Source: OFTM382 sp964448185
GTDB lineage: Bacteria; Planctomycetota; Phycisphaerae; Phycisphaerales; UBA1924
DNA length: 6,755 bases
Direction: 5' to 3'
Assembly (NCBI GenBank): GCA_964448185.1
Contig: CAYUVO010000122.1
Coordinates: forward strand, 1 to 6,755
Within the stretch, counting starts at the first letter, position 1; the number at the start of each line of letters is the position of its first letter. This document shows, one piece after another, positions 1-5,127 of this stretch. Position numbers and translations under genes: made by a program. Below the pieces are notes generated by a model. That model was not told the origin of the DNA and made no database searches. It was given only the letters and a program-made list of their open reading frames with translations.

Positions 1-319
1 TCCGGTCACCAGCGCGCAGATCGATCAGCTCATCGTCGCGCTCTCCAAGCAACTCGGCGTCACCAGCGTCGTCGTCACCCACGAGATGGATTCGGCGTTC
101 ACCATCGCCGACCGCATGGCCATGCTCGACAAGGGGCGCATTCTCAAGGTCGCGACCCGCCAGTGGTACGAAGAACTCCGCGACCTCGACGACGAACAAG
201 CGGCGCCAAGACCTGAATCCGACCGCCTGATCCGCCAGTTCCTGCGGGGCGATTCTCACGGCCCGATCACCGAACGCCGCGACGCCTCGGCCTTCGAGGC
301 CGATCTCTTCGGCCCCTAG
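1..319 (+). CDS. mlaF: MlaF-like ABC transporter ATP-binding protein, C-terminal part
   Basis: This is the 3' end of an ATPase gene whose start lies outside the window; the reading frame opens at base 2 and gives 105 visible residues. It begins with PVTSAQIDQLI, the stretch that follows the Walker B/D-loop in MlaF-type ATPases (usually written LDPVTS). Then come a hydrophobic strand and the H-loop (VVVTHEMDSAF, His codon at 80-82), followed by a helix and the MLDKGRIL segment common to ABC ATPases. The end, RQFLRGDSHGPI, resembles the usual MlaF C-terminus (QFLxGxxxGPI). In the family, MlaF hydrolyses ATP on the cytoplasmic side of the MlaE permease to move phospholipids between the inner membrane and the periplasmic MCE protein. 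The MlaD-like gene 86 nt downstream supports this assignment. An ATPase for another small-molecule importer is less likely. The Walker A and signature motifs are off-window and cannot be checked. Confidence 0.88.
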   Translation, partial: PVTSAQIDQLIVALSKQLGVTSVVVTHEMDSAFTIADRMAMLDKGRILKVATRQWYEELRDLDDEQAAPRPESDRLIRQFLRGDSHGPITERRDASAFEADLFGP

Positions 320-360
320 CCGCCTCCCGCCAGCCCCCCCCCGCCCGCCTACCCGTCCTG
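320..360 (+). terminator. C-rich, G-poor tract after the mlaF stop (possible Rho-type site)
   Basis: Directly after the TAG stop the + strand is almost pure pyrimidine, with a run of nine C at 334-342 and further CCC groups. There is no stem-loop plus T-run. C-rich, G-poor RNA is what Rho binds, so a rut-like role is possible, but it is not demonstrable from sequence alone. Confidence 0.2.
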
Positions 361-367
361 TTCTCGA

Positions 368-373
368 TACAGT
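368..373 (+). promoter_or_regulatory. Candidate -10 element (TACAGT) before the mlaD-like gene
   Basis: TACAGT fits the TAnnnT form of a -10 box and stands out in a very C-rich spacer. No convincing -35 is visible at the usual distance. If it is used, transcription would start around 380-383, at or just before the small ORF at 383. Confidence 0.22.
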
Positions 374-382
374 CTTCTTTCA

Positions 383-409
383 ATGCAAGCCAACGAGCCC
401 CGACCATGA
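383..409 (+). other. Possible 8-codon upstream ORF overlapping the mlaD-like start
   Basis: ATG at 383 opens MQANEPRP and stops at TGA 407-409. This stop overlaps the ATG of the MlaD-like gene at 406-408 (ATGA overlap). The downstream gene has no Shine-Dalgarno sequence, so the short ORF could feed ribosomes to it by termination-reinitiation. An 8-codon ORF can easily arise by chance. Confidence 0.2.
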
Positions 410-1761
410 GCAACCGAACCAATACAGCACAGAGCCTGGCCGCCGGGTTGTTTCTTCTGTCCGGGGTGATCGGGCTGGTGATCGGCGCGTTCTGGATCAA
501 GGGCCAGAGCTTCGGCGGCTCGCGCATCGAATACACCATCGTCCTCGAACTCGACACCGGCTCGGGCGGTCTTGAAAAAGACGCTGCGGTCAAGGTTGGC
601 GGCAAACGCAAGGGCCGGGTGCTCGATGTGAAGGTCGTGCCCCATCGCTCGTTGGTAGACCGGCCGAACGCTCAGGCACTCGAACCCTTCGAGTCGAAGG
701 ACGAAGCAGCCGAGCGGCTGGTGGTGATCGTCGATGTCGAACTCGACGCGAGCGTCAGCATCCATCCCGGTGCCAAGGTGTTGCTCGATATCCCCCTGCT
801 CGGGAGCGGCGGCTCGCTCAACATCGCGTACACGGGCGACGCCTCCAAGCCGGCGTTGCTGGAGATGGCGGTGCTTGTTGCGGATGTGGCTCCGCCGCCC
901 TTCCTGCGCGGGCTCGATGTCAACGAGGTGGGCGAAGCGGTTGAAGAAATCAAGGCGGGCGCGGTGTATTTCCGAACGTTTATGGAGGCCCTAGCACCTC
1001 AAAAAGACGATGAAATCGCTCCGGGTGCATGGGCACGCCGCATTGATTCGGTGCTTGCTAACACGGACGAGCTGGTCATCGACGCCCGCGAGACCGCTTG
1101 GCCCCAGTGGAAGGCAGAGGTCGATGCGACCCTCGCCAACACCCGAGCCTTCAGCGAGAATCTCAATGCTTATGGCGACAAGTTCAACGTCGCGATCGAC
1201 GAAGCCACAGGGCTCTTCACCGACGGGCGAACCATCCTCAAAGACAACCGCGAGCAGATCGACACCATTGTCGACAACGTTGACGCGGTGATGCAAGATG
1301 CCAATGACGTCTGGAACCCGGGCGTGACCACCGCGATCGCCACAGCCAACGACGCGCTCAACGAGTTCCGCGATCTTGGCGACGACCTCAACACGTCATG
1401 GGACAGCTACCGCCCGAGCATCAATCAGACGCTCGCCCGGTTCCGGCTCGGGGCCGATCAGTTCAAGCTCTTCACCGTCGAGGTCAGAAGCCAGCCCTGG
1501 AGGCTGCTCCACAGGCCCGACACCAAAGAGCTCGAAAGCCAGCTCCTCTACGACGCCTCAAGGTCGTACGCCCAGGCGGTCAGCGACCTGCGGGCGACGA
1601 GCGCCTCGCTCGAGAGCGTGCTCTTGGGCTTTGGTTCTGAGGGCGAGCCCACCGAGCGCAAGCATGTTCGTGAGCTGATGGAAGAGCTTGCTCGCAATCG
1701 GGATCGACAGGCTAAAGCCGAGCGGCGATTGCTCGAACTCATGGCTGAGAGACAACCCTGA
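406..1761 (+). CDS. mlaD: MCE-domain (MlaD-like) lipid transport protein
   Basis: The product has 451 residues. Residues 1-11 are short and polar, followed by one membrane helix at about 12-31 (AAGLFLLSGVIGLVIGAFWI), so the bulk faces the periplasm. An MCE domain follows at about 43-140: YTIVLELDTGSGGLEKDAAV, then VGGKRKGRV, and later HPGAKVLLDIPLLGSGGSLN. The two halves are separated by an insert at about 80-103 that is absent from compact MlaD domains. Residues 175-390 are helical and Asp/Asn-rich. W365 sits in SQPWRLLHRP, followed by ELESQLLYDASRSYAQA, a segment I associate with planctomycete MlaD-like proteins. About 417-448 is a charged coiled coil. By family knowledge, MCE proteins form hexameric rings that carry phospholipid between membranes, driven by MlaF/MlaE; the MlaF-like gene just upstream agrees. 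No Shine-Dalgarno is visible. The length fits long-tailed MCE proteins rather than the short E. coli MlaD. No MlaC or MlaA partner follows. Confidence 0.88.
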   Translation: MSNRTNTAQSLAAGLFLLSGVIGLVIGAFWIKGQSFGGSRIEYTIVLELDTGSGGLEKDAAVKVGGKRKGRVLDVKVVPHRSLVDRPNAQALEPFESKDEAAERLVVIVDVELDASVSIHPGAKVLLDIPLLGSGGSLNIAYTGDASKPALLEMAVLVADVAPPPFLRGLDVNEVGEAVEEIKAGAVYFRTFMEALAPQKDDEIAPGAWARRIDSVLANTDELVIDARETAWPQWKAEVDATLANTRAFSENLNAYGDKFNVAIDEATGLFTDGRTILKDNREQIDTIVDNVDAVMQDANDVWNPGVTTAIATANDALNEFRDLGDDLNTSWDSYRPSINQTLARFRLGADQFKLFTVEVRSQPWRLLHRPDTKELESQLLYDASRSYAQAVSDLRATSASLESVLLGFGSEGEPTERKHVRELMEELARNRDRQAKAERRLLELMAERQP

Positions 1762-1801
1762 GCAAAGCCTCAGCGGCCTCGCCTACGAATAAATGCCAGC
1801 C

Positions 1802-1831
1802 CTCGACCTATCTAGTCCCGAACACTACACT
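1802..1831 (+). promoter_or_regulatory. Candidate leaderless promoter of the HYExAFE gene
   Basis: CTCGAC (1802-1807) and TACACT (1826-1831) are 18 nt apart, an acceptable -35/-10 geometry. The -10 ends 6 nt before the ATG at 1838, so transcription would begin at or next to the start codon. This favours 1838 over the upstream ATG at 1793, which lies before the promoter. Confidence 0.35.
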
Positions 1832-1837
1832 GCGGAC

Positions 1838-2587
1838 ATGGCCCAACGCCGCCATCACTATGAACGGGCATTCGCTGCGATGCTCCGCAAGCTGCGGGTG
1901 CCCTACGTCAGCGTCAACGAGGCCAAGCGAGCCCTGCTGCCGGGCAAAGACAGCCTCTCGGTGCTCGGTGACGAGGGCCAACGCTCGACCCAATCGCTCA
2001 AAAACTTCGATTTCGTGCTCTATGGCCCGGGCACCAACCTGCTGATCGACGTCAAGGGCCGAAGGCTCGCACCCGCAGCAACCGCTCGGGTGACACCCAC
2101 AAACCCAACGCCACCTCCCAGCCGGAACGCCCGTTCCAAATCTCCTCGTCTCGAAACCTGGGTCAATCAGGACGATGTGCGGTCGATGATGGCCTGGAAC
2201 ACGCTCTTTGGGCCGGATTTCGAGGCGGCATTCGTGTTTTTCTATGCCAGTTCTCATCCGCCTGTGGGCGATCTCTTTGACGAGACGTTTCTCTTTGAAG
2301 GCCGGTGGTACGCCCCGAGGGTCATCGCGGTAACTGACTATGCCCGGTCAATGCGGACCCGCAGCCAGCGGTGGGGCACGGTGCATCTTGATCGAGCCGC
2401 GTTTGAGGCGGCCAGCGGGCCGTTGCTCTCGCCGCAGGGGGATGTCAGACGCCTCGACGCCGTAAACGATGTCCCCATCGACGCCCCTTGCCCCAACTCC
2501 CCGTGGATCGAGCGCATCCCCTCCCTGTCCCCGATCACCCCCGCCGATCTCTCCCCGGCTGACCCTGCCGAGCTATCATGCCGGTGA
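1838..2587 (+). CDS. HYExAFE family protein, possible PD-(D/E)xK nuclease fold
   Basis: The product has 249 residues from ATG 1838. An in-frame ATG at 1793 would add 15 residues, but the protein motif begins right after 1838 (MAQRRHHYERAF) and a promoter-like pair precedes it. H7-Y8-E9-x-A-F matches the HYExAFE family signature, although the last position is Ala (A13), not Glu. Further on come F57-D58-F (KNFDFVLYG), then LLIDVKGRR with D71-V-K73. Spaced in this order, E9, D58 and D71-x-K73 resemble the catalytic pattern of PD-(D/E)xK nucleases; this is my inference, and the family has no established function that I know of. A Pro/Ser-rich linker lies at about 80-105, followed by a conserved-looking block with W108 and the strand AAFVFFYA. 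The C-terminus from about 215 is Pro-rich and probably disordered. No signal peptide is seen, so it is cytoplasmic. The stop overlaps the next start (TGATG). Confidence 0.85.
   Translation: MAQRRHHYERAFAAMLRKLRVPYVSVNEAKRALLPGKDSLSVLGDEGQRSTQSLKNFDFVLYGPGTNLLIDVKGRRLAPAATARVTPTNPTPPPSRNARSKSPRLETWVNQDDVRSMMAWNTLFGPDFEAAFVFFYASSHPPVGDLFDETFLFEGRWYAPRVIAVTDYARSMRTRSQRWGTVHLDRAAFEAASGPLLSPQGDVRRLDAVNDVPIDAPCPNSPWIERIPSLSPITPADLSPADPAELSCR
2574..2579 (+). promoter_or_regulatory. Candidate -10 element (TATCAT) 7 nt before ATG 2587
   Basis: TATCAT is a good -10 match inside the GC-rich end of the preceding gene. It ends 7 nt before ATG 2587, giving a leaderless geometry. No good -35 is present. 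The TGATG overlap would also allow translation from the upstream message. Confidence 0.25.
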
Positions 2588-2838
2588 TGAAGCTCATTCC
2601 ACACAACTCACGAATTACGTCGGCTGCGGTGCTCGCGGGCATCTTGGCGGCGGTTCTTATGCTGCCCGCTCCATCTGCGGGTGCGTTCCAGGCCACCCCG
2701 GCGACACAGCAGAGGCCGCCGGTGCCTTCGCAGACCGCCGAGCCGCCGGTCATCACGACGTTCTTGTTGATGGCGGTGTTGTTGGCTGTCGGGATCGGGG
2801 CCCAGGCGTTCCCCAGTAAACGCGGTCACCAGGACTAA
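2587..2838 (+). CDS. Small exported protein with C-terminal membrane helix
   Basis: I do not recognise this family. The 83-residue product starts MKLIPHNSR, followed by a hydrophobic core at about 13-26 and a plausible signal peptidase site after A33 (SAGA before FQ). A Pro/Gln/Thr-rich linker occupies 34-54, and one strongly hydrophobic helix about 55-75 (VITTFLLMAVLLAVGIGAQA). A short basic tail (PSKRGHQD) ends it. After cleavage it would be a small single-span membrane protein with a short outward N-terminus and cytoplasmic tail. The start is set at 2587 because its ATG overlaps the previous stop (TGATG). An ATG at 2578 would add MPV only and cannot be excluded. No Shine-Dalgarno is seen. 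The signal-peptide features make it a likely real gene despite its size. Confidence 0.7.
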   Translation: MKLIPHNSRITSAAVLAGILAAVLMLPAPSAGAFQATPATQQRPPVPSQTAEPPVITTFLLMAVLLAVGIGAQAFPSKRGHQD

Positions 2839-2853
2839 CCCGGTACTCGAACG

Positions 2854-2867
2854 CGGCTCCCGAGCCG
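2854..2867 (+). repeat. Perfect 14-bp palindrome between two small genes
   Basis: CGGCTCCCGAGCCG is an inverted repeat with 6-bp arms around CC, 15 nt after the stop of the upstream small gene and 54 nt before the next start. It lacks a following T-run, so it is a poor intrinsic terminator. It could be a weak hairpin or an operator just upstream of the candidate -10 at 2875. Confidence 0.25.
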
Positions 2868-2871
2868 GATC

Positions 2872-2880
2872 TGCTATGCC
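2872..2880 (+). promoter_or_regulatory. Candidate extended -10 (TGCTATGCC)
   Basis: TGC followed by TATGCC looks like an extended -10, about 40 nt before the start at 2921. This would give a leader of roughly 33 nt that contains the Shine-Dalgarno. No good -35 is visible, so support is weak. Confidence 0.22.
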
Positions 2881-2907
2881 TCTGTGTCAGTGTGCCACTT
2901 CAAACTC

Positions 2908-2914
2908 AGGAGAG
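2908..2914 (+). promoter_or_regulatory. Shine-Dalgarno AGGAGAG deciding start 2921
   Basis: AGGAGAG lies 6 nt before ATG 2921. It fixes that start over the in-frame ATG at 2876, which would put a polar, Cys-containing stretch in front of an evident signal peptide. Confidence 0.7.
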
Positions 2915-2920
2915 TGTGCG

Positions 2921-3214
2921 ATGCATCACCGCCGACGAGCGCTTCTTGGGGTCAATCTGGCGTTGCTCGCTGCGCTCTTTGCAATCCACTTCGCAGCAAG
3001 CCCGGGGCGTGCGCAAGACGCCCACAACCGGGGCCGGGGCTCGTACCTGATGATCGGGGGCGAGATCCAGGGCGGGAATGCTAACGCGATCTACATCCTC
3101 GACACGGCGAATGAAGAGATGATCGCGGTGCGCTGGGACACAAGCCGATCACGCCTCGAAGGCCTCGGCTACCGCGACATCCGCCGGGACGCCGATCAGG
3201 AGGGCGGACGATGA
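2921..3214 (+). CDS. Small secreted protein, paralogue of the next gene product
   Basis: I do not recognise a named family. The 97-residue product has a classic export signal: basic MHHRRR, hydrophobic 7-24 (ALLGVNLALLAALFAIHF), and a cleavage site after A31 (PGRA before QD). The mature part is a single small domain at about 42-90: SYLMIGGEIQ, then NANAIYILDTANEEMIAVRW, then RLEGLGYRDIRRD. The alternating hydrophobic pattern suggests a few beta strands of one sheet or one propeller-like blade. The same layout recurs in the next protein (approx. 57-105), with shared features such as the D61 position, the acidic residue after it and an R-L pair. The Shine-Dalgarno is strong, and the stop overlaps the next start as ATGA, so the two are probably translated together and may form a complex. 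Residues outside the domain are few, so it is likely a structural or regulatory envelope component rather than an enzyme. Confidence 0.75.
   Translation: MHHRRRALLGVNLALLAALFAIHFAASPGRAQDAHNRGRGSYLMIGGEIQGGNANAIYILDTANEEMIAVRWDTSRSRLEGLGYRDIRRDADQEGGR
3198..3204 (+). promoter_or_regulatory. Strong Shine-Dalgarno AGGAGGG for 3211
   Basis: AGGAGGG sits 6 nt before ATG 3211, within the last codons of the previous gene. It is the best ribosome binding site in the window and supports coupled but independent initiation. Confidence 0.75.
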
Positions 3215-3546
3215 ACGCTCACCAAAATACTCACCAACACATTCAGATCAGTGGACGTCTCACAGAGGCCCTGCTTGTGGTGAGCGCACTTACGCTGTTG
3301 ATCGCGTTGATTGTCAAGATTGCTCCTCATGAGCCGCGGGCGTGGGCCGATGCAGCGGTGCGGAGCAACGACCACGCGATGATTACGACCAAGGCCGGGC
3401 CCGATGAGGTGCTCGTGGTGATTGATGATCGCGCCGAGACGTTGCTGGTCTATGAGGTCATCAACCAGAGCGAGGTTCGGCTCAGCTCACGCGAGAGCCT
3501 GCCCAAGCTCTTCGAGGCTGCTCGCGACCAGCGGGGGCGACGCTAA
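3211..3546 (+). CDS. Small single-span membrane protein, paralogue of the previous gene product
   Basis: The family is unrecognised. The 111-residue product begins with a His/Gln-rich polar N-terminus (MNAHQNTHQHIQI), then one membrane helix at about 18-38 (TEALLVVSALTLLIALIVKI) without an obvious cleavage site, so it is probably membrane-anchored. The outside part holds AMITTKAGPDEVLVVIDDRA at about 56-75, then ETLLVYEVINQSEVRL and a helical, basic end (LPKLFEAARDQRGRR). Aligned with the upstream protein, VLVVIDD matches AIYILDT and the VRL pair falls near its RL. I infer two copies of one domain, one released or loosely bound and one anchored. The ATGA overlap and strong Shine-Dalgarno indicate an operon. 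It ends before a C-rich tract, possibly the end of this transcription unit. Confidence 0.75.
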   Translation: MNAHQNTHQHIQISGRLTEALLVVSALTLLIALIVKIAPHEPRAWADAAVRSNDHAMITTKAGPDEVLVVIDDRAETLLVYEVINQSEVRLSSRESLPKLFEAARDQRGRR

Positions 3547-3590
3547 ACCCTCCCCCCCCTCCCCCCTATTTTTCTCAACACCCCCTTCGC
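3547..3590 (+). terminator. C-rich, G-poor tract (possible Rho site; G4-capable on the other strand)
   Basis: Right after the stop come CCC, C8, C6, TATTTTTC and C5, with almost no G. A hairpin terminator is absent. RNA of this kind suits Rho binding. The opposite (template) strand has four G-runs (5, 6, 8 and 3), which could form a G-quadruplex and slow polymerase. Confidence 0.3.
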
Positions 3591-3596
3591 ACTCGA

Positions 3597-3602
3597 TATC
3601 AG
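3597..3602 (+). promoter_or_regulatory. Candidate -10 (TATCAG) for ricT
   Basis: TATCAG is a weaker TAnnnT-like hexamer, with CTCAAC (3574-3579) 17 nt upstream as a possible -35 resembling the CTCGAC used at 1802. It ends 7 nt before the ATG at 3610. Confidence 0.25.
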
Positions 3603-3603
3603 A

Positions 3604-3631
3604 GAGTCGATGAATCAGAGTGGATGAATCA
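3604..3631 (+). repeat. Tandem 14-bp duplication ending at the ricT start codon
   Basis: GAGTCGATGAATCA (3604-3617) is followed without gap by GAGTGGATGAATCA (3618-3631), differing at one base. The last A of the second copy is the first base of the ricT ATG. The first copy contains ATG 3610, which reads MNQSG and stops at 3625-3627, 3 nt before the gene start. The repeat looks like a recent local duplication in the translation initiation region. Confidence 0.75.
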
Positions 3632-5118
3632 TGGTGAAGATCGCACCGCTGCCACAGTTTGAAGCCGACCTCGCCGAGCAGCAGGCGATCGATGAGGACC
3701 GTCTCGCGTACGAGCGTCTCAACGCGCCCAAGACCATGGTCATCAAGCACGGGCTCATGGCCATGATCGCCGAGCTGCCCTATGGAGGCACTGCCAAACC
3801 CGGCTGCGGGTCCAAGGTCGTCGCCACCACCACCCGCGGCACCGAACTCGGCGAGATGCTCACGAGCACCTGCCCCAACTCGGGGTGCTCCAAGAGCGTG
3901 ACCCGCAAAGAGATGCTCGACTACATCGACCGCTCGGGCGGGCGTCTTTATCCCTTTGGCACCAAGGGCCGAATCCTGCGCATCGCCACCAAAGAAGACC
4001 TCGACGCGCAGGCCAAGATCGAGGCCGACCGCACGAAGATGCGTTCAGAGATCGCCCGCATCGCACTCGAACATGCGCACACGTTCAAGGTGGTCGAGGC
4101 TGAGGCGATTCTTGGCGGCGAACAGATCACCGTCTTTATCGCAAGCGAGCACCGCGTCGAAGCACGCGAGTTCACGCTCGCGGTCGAACGGCACTTCCAG
4201 ACCCGCGTGACGATCCGTGCTGTAGGTGCGCGCGACGAGGCGAGGCTCACCGCCGATTATGAACGCTGCGGCCAGCATTGCTGCTGCAAAAACTTCCTCA
4301 AGGTGCTCAAGCCCGTCTCGATGCGGTCGGCCAAGCAGCAGAAAGCCACGCTCGAACCGCTCAAAATCTCGGGTCGATGCGGTCGGCTCATGTGCTGCCT
4401 CCGCTACGAAGATTCGACGTATCAGGATCTCAAGAAGAACCTGCCCAACCGCAAGACCCGAGTGGGCACACCCGAGGGCGACGGCATCGTTATCGACAGC
4501 CAGATCCTCACCCAACTCGTGCTCGTCGAACTCGACGGCACCCAGCGCACGCGGGTCGCGATCGCGGTCGAAGACCTCACCGAGCCGGGCTTGACACCTC
4601 CGGCCCCTTCTCCTGCTGCGACTGCTGCCCCCAGTCAGCAAGCAAGCCGAGGGGATCGGGACGCCAAGCCACCGCGCAGCCGCGACGGACGGGCATCGGA
4701 TTCACGAGATTCGTCGCCATCGCCGGCGTCACCTGACGGCGCTGCTCAGGGAACGCCATCGGACGAGACCCAAGAAACCAATCCCACCAGCCCCTCCCCC
4801 AGCAAGCCCCGCAGCAAGCGGCGCAGGCGCAGGGGTGGGCGCAAACGCAGCGCGAGCGGCGAAGCGGGCACTACTCAGCAAACTGGAGCACCATCCGCCG
4901 AAGGCTCAACGCCGTCTCCCACGAACGCACCGAGCGGGGAGAGCGGTAGCGGGGAGGCTGGAGATTCATCGCAGCAAGCCACGGGCGACGGCGAGGGTGC
5001 TCCTCGCAAGAAACGCAGACGCCGAAGAAGAAGACGCGGATCTTCAGACGGCGCCCCCCCACAAAGCGGCGACTCTAGCCCGAGCGGAGGCACAGGCTCG
5101 CCCCCCACAAACGGATAG
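3631..5118 (+). CDS. ricT: RicT-like PSP1-domain iron-sulfur protein with Arg-rich tail
   Basis: The 495-residue product belongs to the RicT (YaaT) family, whose usual length is near 270-300. Residues 1-112 include C59, C81 and C86 (TSTCPNSGCSKSVTRKEML), an N-terminal part that I do not know from Bacillus RicT. A PSP1 C-terminal-type domain spans about 113-206 (GRILRIATKEDLDAQ to VGARDEARL). Then come the family cysteine motifs: C213-x4-C218-C219 (with an extra C217) and C250-x4-C255-C256 in KISGRCGRLMCCLRYE. In B. subtilis, RicT with RicA and RicF holds [4Fe-4S] clusters and promotes RNase Y-dependent RNA maturation and Spo0A activation; the role here is inferred. From about 315 the protein is Pro/Ser/Ala-rich and disordered, with basic clusters at 394-406 and 459-469, the latter including eight Arg in a row. 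This suggests nucleic acid binding. No Shine-Dalgarno is visible. Signal peptidase follows after 9 nt. Confidence 0.9.
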   Translation: MVKIAPLPQFEADLAEQQAIDEDRLAYERLNAPKTMVIKHGLMAMIAELPYGGTAKPGCGSKVVATTTRGTELGEMLTSTCPNSGCSKSVTRKEMLDYIDRSGGRLYPFGTKGRILRIATKEDLDAQAKIEADRTKMRSEIARIALEHAHTFKVVEAEAILGGEQITVFIASEHRVEAREFTLAVERHFQTRVTIRAVGARDEARLTADYERCGQHCCCKNFLKVLKPVSMRSAKQQKATLEPLKISGRCGRLMCCLRYEDSTYQDLKKNLPNRKTRVGTPEGDGIVIDSQILTQLVLVELDGTQRTRVAIAVEDLTEPGLTPPAPSPAATAAPSQQASRGDRDAKPPRSRDGRASDSRDSSPSPASPDGAAQGTPSDETQETNPTSPSPSKPRSKRRRRRGGRKRSASGEAGTTQQTGAPSAEGSTPSPTNAPSGESGSGEAGDSSQQATGDGEGAPRKKRRRRRRRRGSSDGAPPQSGDSSPSGGTGSPPTNG

Positions 5119-5121
5119 CAT
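5116..5121 (+). promoter_or_regulatory. Candidate -10 (TAGCAT) 6 nt before the lepB start
   Basis: TAGCAT begins with the ricT stop codon and ends 6 nt before ATG 5128, the same geometry as TACACT at 1826. No Shine-Dalgarno is present at this start. No -35 is evident, and cotranscription with ricT is equally plausible. Confidence 0.22.
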
Positions 5122-5127
5122 CAGCCC

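Noticed and set aside
1793..1837. Upstream in-frame ATG extending the HYExAFE protein by 15 residues
   Set aside because: No Shine-Dalgarno; the candidate promoter lies after it, and the family signature begins directly after ATG 1838.
2854..2867. Palindrome as an intrinsic terminator
   Set aside because: There is no T-run after it and the loop is only 2-4 nt; kept only as a low-confidence repeat.
3316..3648. The same VKIAP peptide in the 3211 protein (residues 35-39) and at the RicT N-terminus
   Set aside because: Five residues, in a membrane-helix end and a protein start respectively, with different codons and no wider similarity; coincidence is enough.
4045..4641. 198-codon open frame on the - strand opposite ricT
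   Set aside because: It covers the conserved PSP1 and cysteine region of ricT; it is a shadow of that gene's codon bias.
4278..4736. 152-codon frame on the + strand inside ricT
   Set aside because: It is an alternative frame of the RicT coding sequence; the RicT frame carries the conserved motifs without interruption.
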